Made by a program: the position numbers and the translations under genes. A DNA stretch of 14,794 nt from Myxococcota bacterium (GTDB taxonomy: Bacteria; Myxococcota; Polyangia; GCA-2747355; JAKLHH01), in assembly GCA_022710245.1 (NCBI GenBank), contig JAKLHH010000055.1, positions 1 through 14,794 of the forward strand, read 5' to 3'. This document shows, piece by piece, positions 1 to 8,018 of the stretch (the stretch's first letter is position 1; each line of letters opens with the position of its first letter). Below the pieces are notes generated by a model. It was not told the origin of the DNA. It saw nothing but the letters and a program-made list of their open reading frames with translations, and made no database searches.

Positions 1-199
1 TCTTGCCGCAGCCGCTGGGTCCGACGACGACGACGAACTCGCCAGGCTCCACCGAGAGATCGAGGCGCCTGAGCGCGGGCTCGCCGAGCTCCCCGGCGGC
101 GCTCTCCCCGTCGGGCCTGGCCAGCGCCGGCTCCGAGCCGAAGCGCTTCTCCACGCGGCGCAGCTCGAGGCGGCCGCGGGTCGCGCGCTCAGCGGCCAC
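1..199 (-). CDS. ABC transporter ATP-binding protein, N-terminal part (cut by window edge)
   Basis: This is the N-terminal 66 residues of an importer ATPase that would power uptake by the binding protein encoded just upstream. The reading frame ends at the window edge inside the Walker A motif: residues just before the edge read [19 protein letters not shown], the P-loop typical of nitrate/sulfonate/taurine ATPases of the SsuB/TauB type. I chose a GTG start at 197-199. It is preceded by GGAGG with a 6-base spacer and overlaps the end of the binding-protein gene by 11 bases, indicating translational coupling. About 17 extra residues rich in Glu, Gly and Ala lie between the first beta strand and the P-loop strand, longer than I expect for this family. 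The permease is not in view and would be expected to the left. The ATPase call is firm; the substrate is inferred only from the neighbour. Confidence 0.85.
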   Translation of the reverse strand, partial: MAAERATRGRLELRRVEKRFGSEPALARPDGESAAGELGEPALRRLDLSVEPGEFVVVVGPSGCGK

Positions 200-1214
200 C
201 GCGGGCCTCCAGGCGGCGGAGCACGCTGCGGTCGATCAGCCCGGTCAGGGCCGGGGCCTGCTTGGCGAAGCCGAGCGCCTGGCTCCAGCGCGCGAGGGTG
301 CGCAGCGTCTCCTCGGAGGGCTCGTCGGAGAAGCGCACGTGGCCGATCGCCTGCTCCAGCACCTGGCCCGGCAGCCGCTTGCCGGTGAGCGCCTCGAGCG
401 CCGCCGCGAGGGCGGGCAGGTGCTGGCGCGGCGCCTGCTTCAGGCGCGCGGTCCAGCTGCGGTGGACGGTGAGGACCTGCTCGAGGAGGCGAGGCGCGCG
501 CTCGGCGAAGGCCGGCGCGGCCACGACCAGCGTCAGGGCCACCTCGCCGCCTGGCCAGAGCTCGCGGACCTGGTGCTCCTCGGCGAGGACCTGAGCGCCT
601 GCCTCGAGCACCAGCCGGGTGGCCCACGGCTCAGGGGTCCAGGCGGCGTCGATCTCGCCGCGCGCCATCATCGCGACCTGCTCGGCGTTGGGGATCGGCA
701 CCACGTTGCTCGCGTCGGGCTGCTTCAGCACCTGCGTCAGGTAGGTGCGGGCAGCGATGTCCTGGGTGTTGCCGAGCTGCGGGGTGGCGAGGCGCCGGCC
801 GCGCAGCTCGGCGAGCCGCGTGATCCCGGAGCCCTTGCGCGCCACGATCAGCGCGCCGTTCATCACCGCGCCCGCGACGACGCGCACCCCACGCCCGCGG
901 CTCTGCCCGTGCGCGGCCATGGCCGGGCCCGGTCCGACGTAGCCGAGGTCGATCTCACCGGCGAAGAGCGCCTCGATCAGCGAGGGGCCGGCGTTGAAGA
1001 TCCGGGTCTGCAGGACGGCCGGCGCCACCGCGCGCCCCAGCTCCCCGGAGTGGACCGCGAGCACCGCCTGCGCGTGGGTGAGGTTGGCGAAGTAGCCGAC
1101 GCGGATCACCGCGGGCTCCCCCGCCGCCGGGCGCGCGCTGCCGCCGGTGCACGCCTCCATACTGATCGCGAGGCAGGCCGCGGCGAGGGTCGGGATGAGC
1201 AGCCGGAAACGCAT
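189..1214 (-). CDS. ABC transporter substrate-binding lipoprotein, sulfonate/nitrate/taurine (SsuA/NMT1-like) type
   Basis: This 341-residue periplasmic binding protein would capture a small oxyanion or sulfonate and deliver it to an importer. The N-terminus has an Arg-flanked hydrophobic stretch (residues 4-18) followed by MEAC with Cys22, an atypical lipobox, so it may be a lipoprotein. The mature part shows the family pattern: [16 protein letters not shown] near residue 38, then [26 protein letters not shown], then [14 protein letters not shown], then [16 protein letters not shown] and a TGKRLP segment near the C-terminus. Length is normal for the family. GGGAGGAG lies about 11 bases before the ATG, a rather wide spacing. 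The ATPase gene overlaps its 3' end, so the two are one operon. The family call is strong. The exact ligand (alkanesulfonate, taurine, nitrate or another) cannot be read from the sequence. Confidence 0.88.
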   Translation of the reverse strand: MRFRLLIPTLAAACLAISMEACTGGSARPAAGEPAVIRVGYFANLTHAQAVLAVHSGELGRAVAPAVLQTRIFNAGPSLIEALFAGEIDLGYVGPGPAMAAHGQSRGRGVRVVAGAVMNGALIVARKGSGITRLAELRGRRLATPQLGNTQDIAARTYLTQVLKQPDASNVVPIPNAEQVAMMARGEIDAAWTPEPWATRLVLEAGAQVLAEEHQVRELWPGGEVALTLVVAAPAFAERAPRLLEQVLTVHRSWTARLKQAPRQHLPALAAALEALTGKRLPGQVLEQAIGHVRFSDEPSEETLRTLARWSQALGFAKQAPALTGLIDRSVLRRLEARGGR

Positions 1215-1502
1215 CGACCGTCGTACTCCTCCCGCCGTTCTCCCATGCCCGGGCGCCCTTGCAAAGCCCGATCGTGCCCGCTCCGAGGAGATGCGACGTC
1301 AAGGTCAGCTTCGGCGCCTCGCCGCTCGCTTTCGTGTTCACGCTGGAGCCGAGCGGCGCCGAGGACCGCCCGCAGCTCACCATCCTGCTCAAGCATCTGT
1401 GACCTCCCTGCTCGCCGCGCTCGAGGAGCGGGGCGGGCGTTTGCGCTCTCCACGGATGACGTGACTCGGGAGCGCCGCTAGATGAGGATCGTGATCGCTG
1501 AT
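1215..1502. other. Intergenic region between the kinase and ABC operons, with a possible gene remnant
   Basis: This 288-base gap must contain the promoter of the ABC operon, but I see no convincing -35/-10 pair. On the plus strand, 1274-1402 can be read from a GTG to a TGA as a 42-residue peptide. Its last part (VKVSFGASPLAFVFTLEPSG, then a run ending LTILLKHL) looks like a natural protein C-terminus. I see no ribosome binding site or full-length gene, so a decayed 3' fragment is as likely as a small gene. At the left-gene boundary an 8-base inverted repeat (CGCTAGAT at 1476-1483 and ATCTAGCG at 1501-1508) covers the kinase stop codon. Confidence 0.4.
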
Positions 1503-1508
1503 CTAGCG
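1476..1508 (-). terminator. Weak hairpin at the kinase stop codon
   Basis: CGCTAGAT and ATCTAGCG form a perfect 8-base stem with a 17-base loop, and the right arm includes the TAG stop of the kinase gene. There is no following T-rich tract in the direction of transcription, so this is not a standard intrinsic terminator. It could stabilise the 3' end of the message or be chance. Confidence 0.25.
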
Positions 1509-4500
1509 CGGCGAGGGCGCGCAGCGGTGCCGCGGCGGCGGCTCGCGGAGCACCGCGCGGCCGTCGCGCCAGCGCACGGGCACGCGCGCCCAGACCTCGC
1601 GCAGCAGCGCGCAGTAGTCGGCGCTCAGGTAGCCGAGGTCCCACCGCTGCTCGCCGCCGAGCTCGCTGACCGCGAGCACGCGGGCGCCCTCGCGCGCGAG
1701 GGAGGTGATCGCCCCGTGCAGGCGCGTGTGGAGCAGGCGCTCTCCGGTGAGGAGGTCCCAGAGCCCGACGTGGCCGCTGCCCCAGCCCACCGCGATGGTG
1801 TCCATCGGGCCCAGGGCCAGGTGACGGACCGGCGCCGTCGGCGCGCCCGCGAGGGAGCCCGCCGGCACGCCGCGGCCGCCGTCGGTGCGCAGCACCTCGA
1901 TGGTGCCGTCGGAGTAGCCGAGCGCGAGGCCGCCCTCGACGGACGCGATGGCGGTGACGGGGCGGCTCGCCGGATAGGTGCGCAGGCGCTGGCCAGCGAG
2001 CGAGACCTCGAGCACCTGTTCGCCCACGCCCACCAGCACCTTCTCCTCGGCGCCGTCGGCCGCCAGCGCGGTGGCTCCTCGCTCGACCAGCACCCGCGCG
2101 CGGCCGGGCGCCTCGTGGCGCGTGACCCGACCGCGCTGCAGGAGCACGCAGCCGCCGCGAGTGAGCAGCCGATCGTCACCGCCGGAGTCGTCGCCGTCGG
2201 GGCGCGGCGCGAGCGGCTGCCGCCAGAGCCGGCGGTCCGCCTCTGGCTCCCACAGCTCCAGGCCGCGCGCGTCCAGCAGGCAGAGCGAGCCGCGGTGGCG
2301 CGCGGCGAGGCGCGCACCGGCGAGCGCCTCGCGCCAGCGGGGGCTCGAGGCCAGACGGTCGCGATGGCTGATCACCTCGAGGGGCTCCTCGAGGCCGCGC
2401 GCCCACCAGGCGGGCCGGCTGCGCTGGACGTCCCAGAGGCGGACGGTGCCGTCGTCGCCGGTGGTGACGGCGAGGCGGCCGTCGCGGCTGAAGCGGAGGA
2501 AGTTCGCCTCGCCGTGGTGGCGGCCGAGGAGCTGGGGCGCGCCACCCGCGAGCGGATAGATCCGGCCGAGCCCGTCGGAGGCCGGCACGCCCACGCGGCG
2601 GCCGTCGGGGTGGAAGGCGAGGTAGTACGCCCGCGCGGGGAGCTGCGCGAGCACGCGCTGGTCGCCGCGCGCGAGGTCCCACAGGCGCACCGCCCCGTCG
2701 GCCCCGCCGGTCACCAGCGAGCGGCCGTCGGGGCTGAAGTCGACCCCGTAGAGCGCCGGCCCCGCGGCGAGCGTCCGCTCCGCCGTCCAGCCCTGCGTGC
2801 GCCAGATGCGCAGGCTGCCGTCGAGGCCCCCCGAGGCGAGCCGAGCGGCGTCGCGGCTGAAGCGCAGCCCGTAGACTCGCCCCGTGTGTCCGGTGAGGCG
2901 CTGCAGCTCCCGGCGCGCGGCGACGTCCCAGACGCGGACCGTGCGGTCCACGCTGCCAGCGGCGAGGAGCTTCCCGTCGGAGCTGAAGTCGAGGCCGTAG
3001 GCGGGCCCGCCGAGGCCGGAGAGGCGCGCCAGCTCCTCGCCGGTGGCGACGTCCCAGAGGCGCACGCTGCGGTCGCCGCTGCTGGTCGCCAGGGTCTTGC
3101 CGTCGGGGCTGAAGGCGGTCTCCCAGACGGTGTCCGTGTGCCCGCTGAGGACCAGCCTCGGCGCCCCCGCCGCCACGTCCCAGACGCGCGCGCTCCGGTC
3201 CTCGCTGGCCGTGGCGAGGAGGTGTCCGTCGGGGCTGAAGCTGACCCCGTGCACCCGCGTCGCGTGGCTCGCCGGGGCGGGACGCTGCGGCGGCTCGCGC
3301 GGCTCCTGCAGGCGGACCGTGCGATCGAGGCTGCCCGTGACCAGGGTCCCGTCGGGGAGAAAGGCGGCGCCGGTGATGGTGCTGCTGTGCCCGGTGAGCC
3401 GGGCGATGACCCGGTGCGAGGCGAGGTCGAAGACCCGCAGGACGTGCTCTTGCCCGCCGATCACCAGCGTGCGCCCGTCGGGGCTGTGGCGGACGGCGTA
3501 GGCGGGCTGGTCTCCCCTCAGCTCCTCGAGCAGGCGGCCCTCGCGCGACCAGAGGCGGACGCTGCGGTCGAGCCCGCCGCTCGCCAGGGTCAGGCCGTCG
3601 GGCGCGAAGCTGAGCCCGACGACCTCGGCGCGGTGCGCCTCGAGCCGGCGCTCGAGCGAGCGATCAGCGGCCCAGAGCACCACGCTGCCGTCGGCGCCGC
3701 CGCTGGCGAGGCGTCCGCGGCGATCGAAGGCGAGGACGTGCACGGCGCCCCGGTGGCCGCGCAGCGCGCCGGCGGGCTCGCCGGAGGGCAGCCGCCAGAG
3801 CTGGACGCTGCCGTCGCGACGGCCGGCGGCGAGCCAGGCGCCGTCGGGGCTGAAGGCGAGCAGCGCCCCTCCCCGGTCGGTGCCGCCGCGGGGGCCGGCG
3901 GGGACCTGCAGCGGGCGGCCCGCGCCGCGCGCCACCTGCCAGAGCCAGATCGCGCCGTCCAGGCCGGAGGAGGCGAGGAGGTCGCCGTCGGGGGAGAAGG
4001 CCACGGCGCCGAGCTGATCATGGTGCCCGTGCAGCACGCGGCGCACGGCGCTCGTGCGTGCGTCGATCAGGTAGACGTCGTGGTCGCCGCAGCCGACCGC
4101 GATGAGCTCCCCGCGCGGCGAGGCGTCCACCGCGAAGATGTCGTCGCCGAGGCGCAGCCGCCAGCGGAGCGGGTGCTGCGCGAGCCGCCACCAGAGCGTC
4201 CGCGCCAGCGGCGAGTCCTCGGCCTCGAAGGCGCCGCGCAGCGCGGCGCGCGCGTGGACCATGTCCTCGCTCGCCAGCGCCTCGCGGGCGCTGGTCAGCT
4301 CGGCGGCGCCTCGCTCGTGCTCGGCGCGCTCCCGCTGGCGGCTCGCCTCGCGCTCCTTGTAGGCGAGGAAGCCGGCGATCAGGGCCAGCCCCGCGAAGGC
4401 CGCGGCGAGGAGCGAGCGGCCGCGCCAGAGGCGGCGCCGCTGCCGACGGCGCCCGGCCTCGACGAAGCAGCGCACGGCGGCGGGGCAGCTGACGCCGTGA

Positions 4501-6674
4501 TCGAGCGCGCGCTGCGCCTCGGCGAGCGCGTCGCCCTGCCAGAGCTCGTCCTCCCGCTGCCCGCGGCGGCTCCAGAGCTCGGCCGCCTGCTCCAGCTCCT
4601 CGAGCAGGCGCCGCTCCCCGCGCTCCTCGTCGACCCAGCGGCGCAGGCGATCCCAGGCCGCGAGCAGCGCCTCGTGGGCGAGCTGCAGCTCGGCGTCCTC
4701 GCCCTCCCCGCGGCGGGCGGTGACGAGCCGCGCGGCGGTCAGGCGCGCGAGGACCCCGCCGGCCGCCGGAGCCAGCCCCTCGAGCAGCTGGCGCCGGGTG
4801 AGGACGCGGCGCAGCCCCTGACCGGTCACCAGGCGCAGCAGTAGCTCGCGCGCGAGGCGGACCTCGTCGTCGGGGAGCGCCGCCAGGACGCCGTCCGCGT
4901 GGCGGGCGAGCGCGCCAGCGACGCCGCCGAGCTCCAGGTAGGAGGCGCGCGTGATCACCCGCCGCGCCTCGTCGCGGCGCTGCCAGAGCTGCTCGCCCGC
5001 GAACTGGAGCAGCGGCAGGCAGGCGACCTCTCCCGCCACTGATGCAACCATCTCCCGCGCCAGCGTCGGCTCCTCGAAGCGGTAGCCCGCGAGCTGCAGG
5101 GGGCGGGTCAGGATCTGCTCGAGCGCTCGCGCCGCGGGTGGGGCGAGGACCATCACCTGGGTCAGCGCCTGGCGCCCGGCCGGGAGGCGGGCGAGCTGCC
5201 CGAGGAAGTCCTCGCGCAGGGTCAGCGTGACGCGGACCGGGTCGGAGGCCTCGTCGGCGGCGCTGCAGACGGCGCTGACGAAGCGCTCGCGGGTGGCGGC
5301 GTCCTCGACGAGCGTGAAGGCCTCCTCGAGCTGGTCGACGACGAGGAGCACGCGGCCCCCGCGGCGCGCGGCGAGGTCGAGGAGCAGCAGCCCGAGCCGC
5401 TCGGGCTCCTCCGCCAGGCGGTCGGCTCCCGGGGGCGCGCTCTCTCCGCAGGCCTCGAGCACCGCCGCCTGCAGGGCGCGCAGCGGGTCACGCCCGGGCT
5501 GCAGCACGATCACCGTCCAGCGGGCCTGCTCCCTGAGGCGCGGGATCACGCCGGCCTGGACCAGCGAGCTCTTGCCGGTGCCCGAGGGGCCGACCACGGG
5601 GAGCACCGGCGCGTGGCGCAGGCGCTCGACGAAGGCGGCGACCTCGTCCTCGCGGCCGCAGAAGTGGGCGGCGTGCTCCTCGGCGAAGGCGGTGAGCCCG
5701 CGGAAGGGCGCACCGGCGGGCGCGTCCCCGGCACGGAGCAGCCCCTCCAGCCGGGCGACCAGCTCCGCCGCGTCGGGGCGTCGCGCCGGCGCGACGGCGA
5801 GGCAGGCCTCGACCAGGCCGCGCAGCCCGGGCGGCAGGCCGGCGGGCAGCGGCCAGACCTCGCGCGCGGGCGGCTCGCTGGTCGCGAGCTCGCAGAGGAT
5901 CAGGCCGAGCGCCCAGACATCGCTCGCCGGCGACGGGGGCGCCCCGGCGCGGCGCTCGGGAGCCAGGTACGCGGGGGTGCCGCCGGGGCTGGAGCCGCTG
6001 GCGCCCTCACCGTGGCCCACCCAGGCGAGGCCGAAGTCCACCACGCGGAGCCGGCCGTCGCGCGGGATGAGGATGTTCTCCGGCTTCAGGTCGCCGTGCG
6101 CGACGTCGTTCGCGTGGGCCTCGGCCAGCGCTGAGGCGATCGCGAGGGCCAGGCGCGCCGCCTCGCGCTGCCCCGGCGTGCCCTCGGCGAGGCGCTGCCG
6201 GAGCGTCTGCCCGTCGAGGTACTCGAGCGCGAGGAAGGGGCGGCCGCGGTGCTCGCCGACCTCGTAGAGCGTGACGATGTGCGGGTGAGCGAAGCGCGCC
6301 GTCGTCTGGGCCTCGAGGAGGAGGCGTTCGCGCTCCTCCGGCGAGTCCCAGAGGCGCGGGGCCAGCACCTTCAGCGCCACCCGGCGGCCGAGGCGGGTGT
6401 CGCGCGCCAGGTAGACCTCGCCCATCCCGCCGCGCCCCTCGAGGCGCACGATGCGGTACTGACTGACCAGGTCGCCGGGAGCGAGCGGTGACTCCCCGTC
6501 GGGCGTCGCCTGCTGCCTGGCCCCACCGCTCATCGCGGCGACCCGCGCCAGCGCCGCCATCAGCGCCTGGCACGCGGGGCAGCCGTCGACGTGCGCCTCG
6601 AGCGCGCGTCGTGAGTCGGCGTCCAGCTCGGCGTCGAGCAGCCGGACCAGCGTGCCGTCGTCGGGGCAGCTCAC
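1503..6674 (-). CDS. Giant membrane Ser/Thr kinase: anti-sigma zinc finger + Hanks kinase + nSTAND NTPase + TM + WD40 propellers
   Basis: This is a 1723-residue signalling protein. An N-terminal ZAS-like zinc finger has C3-x24-H28-x3-C32-x2-C35. The Hanks kinase spans about 73-312, with glycine loop G80-x-G-G-M-G85, K102, E121, catalytic HGDLKPEN at 193-200, DFG at 213-215 and APE at 238-240. The central His-Gly-Asp makes it a non-RD kinase. An nSTAND-like NTPase follows (about 324-740), opening FRGLTAF...FCGREDEV, with P-loop GPSGTGKS (362-369) and Walker B-like VLLVVDQLEEAF. A membrane helix lies at about 753-771. Fourteen clear WD40 repeats (843-1428), several degenerate blades and a tail ending VWARVPVRWRDG...HRC complete it. 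I chose the GTG at 6674 because it starts just before the first zinc ligand; an upstream extension in frame is Arg/Pro-rich shadow sequence. The sigma gene ends 92 bases upstream, so they are probably co-transcribed. Topology puts finger, kinase and NTPase inside and the WD40 part outside, if there is only one helix. Domain calls are strong; target and ligand are unknown. Confidence 0.92.
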   Translation of the reverse strand: MSCPDDGTLVRLLDAELDADSRRALEAHVDGCPACQALMAALARVAAMSGGARQQATPDGESPLAPGDLVSQYRIVRLEGRGGMGEVYLARDTRLGRRVALKVLAPRLWDSPEERERLLLEAQTTARFAHPHIVTLYEVGEHRGRPFLALEYLDGQTLRQRLAEGTPGQREAARLALAIASALAEAHANDVAHGDLKPENILIPRDGRLRVVDFGLAWVGHGEGASGSSPGGTPAYLAPERRAGAPPSPASDVWALGLILCELATSEPPAREVWPLPAGLPPGLRGLVEACLAVAPARRPDAAELVARLEGLLRAGDAPAGAPFRGLTAFAEEHAAHFCGREDEVAAFVERLRHAPVLPVVGPSGTGKSSLVQAGVIPRLREQARWTVIVLQPGRDPLRALQAAVLEACGESAPPGADRLAEEPERLGLLLLDLAARRGGRVLLVVDQLEEAFTLVEDAATRERFVSAVCSAADEASDPVRVTLTLREDFLGQLARLPAGRQALTQVMVLAPPAARALEQILTRPLQLAGYRFEEPTLAREMVASVAGEVACLPLLQFAGEQLWQRRDEARRVITRASYLELGGVAGALARHADGVLAALPDDEVRLARELLLRLVTGQGLRRVLTRRQLLEGLAPAAGGVLARLTAARLVTARRGEGEDAELQLAHEALLAAWDRLRRWVDEERGERRLLEELEQAAELWSRRGQREDELWQGDALAEAQRALDHGVSCPAAVRCFVEAGRRRQRRRLWRGRSLLAAAFAGLALIAGFLAYKEREASRQRERAEHERGAAELTSAREALASEDMVHARAALRGAFEAEDSPLARTLWWRLAQHPLRWRLRLGDDIFAVDASPRGELIAVGCGDHDVYLIDARTSAVRRVLHGHHDQLGAVAFSPDGDLLASSGLDGAIWLWQVARGAGRPLQVPAGPRGGTDRGGALLAFSPDGAWLAAGRRDGSVQLWRLPSGEPAGALRGHRGAVHVLAFDRRGRLASGGADGSVVLWAADRSLERRLEAHRAEVVGLSFAPDGLTLASGGLDRSVRLWSREGRLLEELRGDQPAYAVRHSPDGRTLVIGGQEHVLRVFDLASHRVIARLTGHSSTITGAAFLPDGTLVTGSLDRTVRLQEPREPPQRPAPASHATRVHGVSFSPDGHLLATASEDRSARVWDVAAGAPRLVLSGHTDTVWETAFSPDGKTLATSSGDRSVRLWDVATGEELARLSGLGGPAYGLDFSSDGKLLAAGSVDRTVRVWDVAARRELQRLTGHTGRVYGLRFSRDAARLASGGLDGSLRIWRTQGWTAERTLAAGPALYGVDFSPDGRSLVTGGADGAVRLWDLARGDQRVLAQLPARAYYLAFHPDGRRVGVPASDGLGRIYPLAGGAPQLLGRHHGEANFLRFSRDGRLAVTTGDDGTVRLWDVQRSRPAWWARGLEEPLEVISHRDRLASSPRWREALAGARLAARHRGSLCLLDARGLELWEPEADRRLWRQPLAPRPDGDDSGGDDRLLTRGGCVLLQRGRVTRHEAPGRARVLVERGATALAADGAEEKVLVGVGEQVLEVSLAGQRLRTYPASRPVTAIASVEGGLALGYSDGTIEVLRTDGGRGVPAGSLAGAPTAPVRHLALGPMDTIAVGWGSGHVGLWDLLTGERLLHTRLHGAITSLAREGARVLAVSELGGEQRWDLGYLSADYCALLREVWARVPVRWRDGRAVLREPPPRHRCAPSPR
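2391..4148 (-). repeat. Block of 14 WD40 repeat-coding units inside the kinase gene
   Basis: Fourteen consecutive units of about 38-50 residues each carry an FSPDG-like turn, a GG/GS-x-DG or DR stretch, and a VRLWD-like end. Examples are FSPDGDLLASSGLDGAIWLW, FSPDGHLLATASEDRSARVW and FSPDGRSLVTGGADGAVRLW. At the DNA level the turn is repeatedly encoded by nearly the same string (minus strand of gccgtcggggctgaag, for example at 2718-2733 and 3102-3117). This fits internal duplication. Fourteen units would make two seven-bladed propellers, and the degenerate repeats after residue 1430 may form part of a third. The blade count is by eye. Confidence 0.85.
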
Positions 6675-6766
6675 CCCGGCATCTTCGGGCCGGGCCGGTC
6701 GCGAGGTCAAGCGAGCTCGGGCGCAGCGGGGCGCAGCAAAGACGGCCGCGGGGGGCCGGCGGGGCG

Positions 6767-7639
6767 CTACTCGAGGAGCCGCTGCAGGCTGACGTGGAGC
6801 TGGCTCTGGATCAGCCGCATCACGCTCTCGAACTCGGTGCGCGAGATGCGCAGCCGCCGCTCGAGCCCCTTGCGGGTCCGCGAGAGGAGCTTCTCTCGCA
6901 GCTTCTGGAACCAGCGAACCACCGTCGAGCGGTTCACGCTGTGCAGGGCCGCGATCTGCTCCAGGGTGAGGCGCTCGACGAGCTGGTAGCGGAGCAGGTT
7001 CCGCTCCTCGGCCGAGAGCGAGGCGAGGACCTCCTCGAAGATGACCTTGAACTCCTCGCCGTAGCGCTGCTTCAGGTAGCGGAGCTCGGGGTCCTCCTCG
7101 CGCGCCGCCAGCTCGGGGAGCTGATCCGTCGGCAGCTCGCGGTTGCCGCGGCGCAGGAGGTCGATCGCGTAGCGGACCACCACGACGCGGATCCAGGTGA
7201 CCAGGTCCCCCTCGCCGCGGTAGTGGCGGATGCGCGCGGGCTGCCGCTCGTCCCCGAGGAAGAGGCGGTCGAAGAGGCCCTGGCGCACGTCCTCGACGAC
7301 CTCGCGCGGCACCTCGAGCGCGGCGAGCGCGTGGTTCACCTCGGGGAAGAGGCGCCGCGAGAACTCCTCCGCCGCCGCCTCCACGCGCGCGCTGCAGCCG
7401 CAAGCGAGGTAGAGGTCGATCACGTTCAGCTCCTCGAGCGCGGCGAGGCCCTCGCCGGCGCGCTGCCGCGCCGCCAGGAAGGGGAGAAAGACCTCGGGGG
7501 TGAGCGTGATGGTCGGCCAGGGCGCCGCGGCGCGCGCGAGGAGCCGGGTGAGCGCGGCCTCCAGCTCCGGCTCGGAGGCGAAGGCAGCCTGACACTCGGC
7601 GGGGAGCGCCGCCAGGAAGAGGTCGCGCAGCGAGGCCAT
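6767..7639 (-). CDS. Sigma-70-family RNA polymerase sigma factor with N-terminal extension (myxobacterial type)
   Basis: This 290-residue sigma factor would redirect RNA polymerase to a dedicated promoter set. Region 2 lies at about 110-168 and includes IRHYRGEGDLVTWIRVVVVR and AIDLLRRGN. Region 4 lies at about 203-262, with LSAEERNLLRYQLVERLTLEQIAALHSVNRSTVVRWFQKLREKL as a helix-turn-helix. Upstream is an extension of about 100 residues, absent from minimal ECF sigma factors, containing a C-G-C motif (Cys80, Cys82). The layout resembles the sigma family described from myxobacteria and gammaproteobacteria (the gmx1 group, from memory). I chose ATG at 7639, which gives a clean MASLRDLFLAALP start. 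No strong ribosome binding site is visible. An in-frame ATG at 7813 would add 58 residues beginning MLLDADSEVRERALHLARRR. The adjoining zinc-finger kinase is the probable regulator. Sigma identity is strong; the start is moderately sure. Confidence 0.88.
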   Translation of the reverse strand: MASLRDLFLAALPAECQAAFASEPELEAALTRLLARAAAPWPTITLTPEVFLPFLAARQRAGEGLAALEELNVIDLYLACGCSARVEAAAEEFSRRLFPEVNHALAALEVPREVVEDVRQGLFDRLFLGDERQPARIRHYRGEGDLVTWIRVVVVRYAIDLLRRGNRELPTDQLPELAAREEDPELRYLKQRYGEEFKVIFEEVLASLSAEERNLLRYQLVERLTLEQIAALHSVNRSTVVRWFQKLREKLLSRTRKGLERRLRISRTEFESVMRLIQSQLHVSLQRLLE

Positions 7640-8018
7640 GCCCGGATTCTTGCCGATCCCGGGGCGGACGGCAATGTGGTTGCTGGTTGCTGGCTCGGTC
7701 TGCTGCCTGGACGGCGCGCTAGCCGCGGCGGCTGCCTTGCAGGCACCAGCGGGTCGGCGTCGCGCCAGGTGGAGGGCCCGCTCGCGCACCTCGCTGTCCG
7801 CGTCGAGGAGCATGGTCGCAAGGGCGCCGTCCCGGCCGGCCGTCGAGGAGCGTCAGGCGATCCCTCATCGCGGAACGTCCGCAGGACGCGAGAAGGGCGA
7901 ACCCGGGCGAATCCGAGGGGCGCTTGCGGCGCCAGGCCAGGCGGGCAAAGATGTCACTCGAACCACGGGGCCAGGCGCGCCGGCAGGCCCTCATCCTGTG
8001 ACCAAATGCAGGCTAGAG
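7640..8018. other. Divergent intergenic region upstream of the sigma factor and an unknown gene
   Basis: This 379-base gap separates two divergent genes and should hold both promoters. I found no clear core promoter. Visible small structures are a 7-base tandem repeat (gttgctg twice, near 7679-7692) about 40-50 bases upstream of the sigma start; a 13-base dyad GCGGAACGTCCGC at 7870-7882; and an 11-base direct repeat cgtcgaggagc at 7801 and 7841, 40 bases apart. The minus-strand stretch just before the sigma start (to 7813) is open in the sigma frame and reads like coding sequence at its far end. The sigma protein may therefore start earlier, or a fragment of another gene lies here. Confidence 0.4.

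Noticed and set aside
3..1481. A 492-codon plus-strand frame over the ABC genes
   Set aside because: It is the antisense shadow of the binding-protein and ATPase genes, and its composition is not protein-like.
1482..4844. A 1120-codon open frame on the plus strand, opposite the kinase gene
   Set aside because: It is the mirror of the GC-rich, repeat-based WD40 coding sequence. The translation is a low-complexity Ala/Glu/Gly/Arg mix with repeating VGAE-like strings and no domain.
6675..7595. In-frame upstream extension of the kinase by about 307 codons
   Set aside because: It overlaps the sigma factor gene in another frame and is Arg/Pro/Ala-rich without any motif. The GTG at 6674 places the zinc-finger cysteine at residue 3 and fits gene order.
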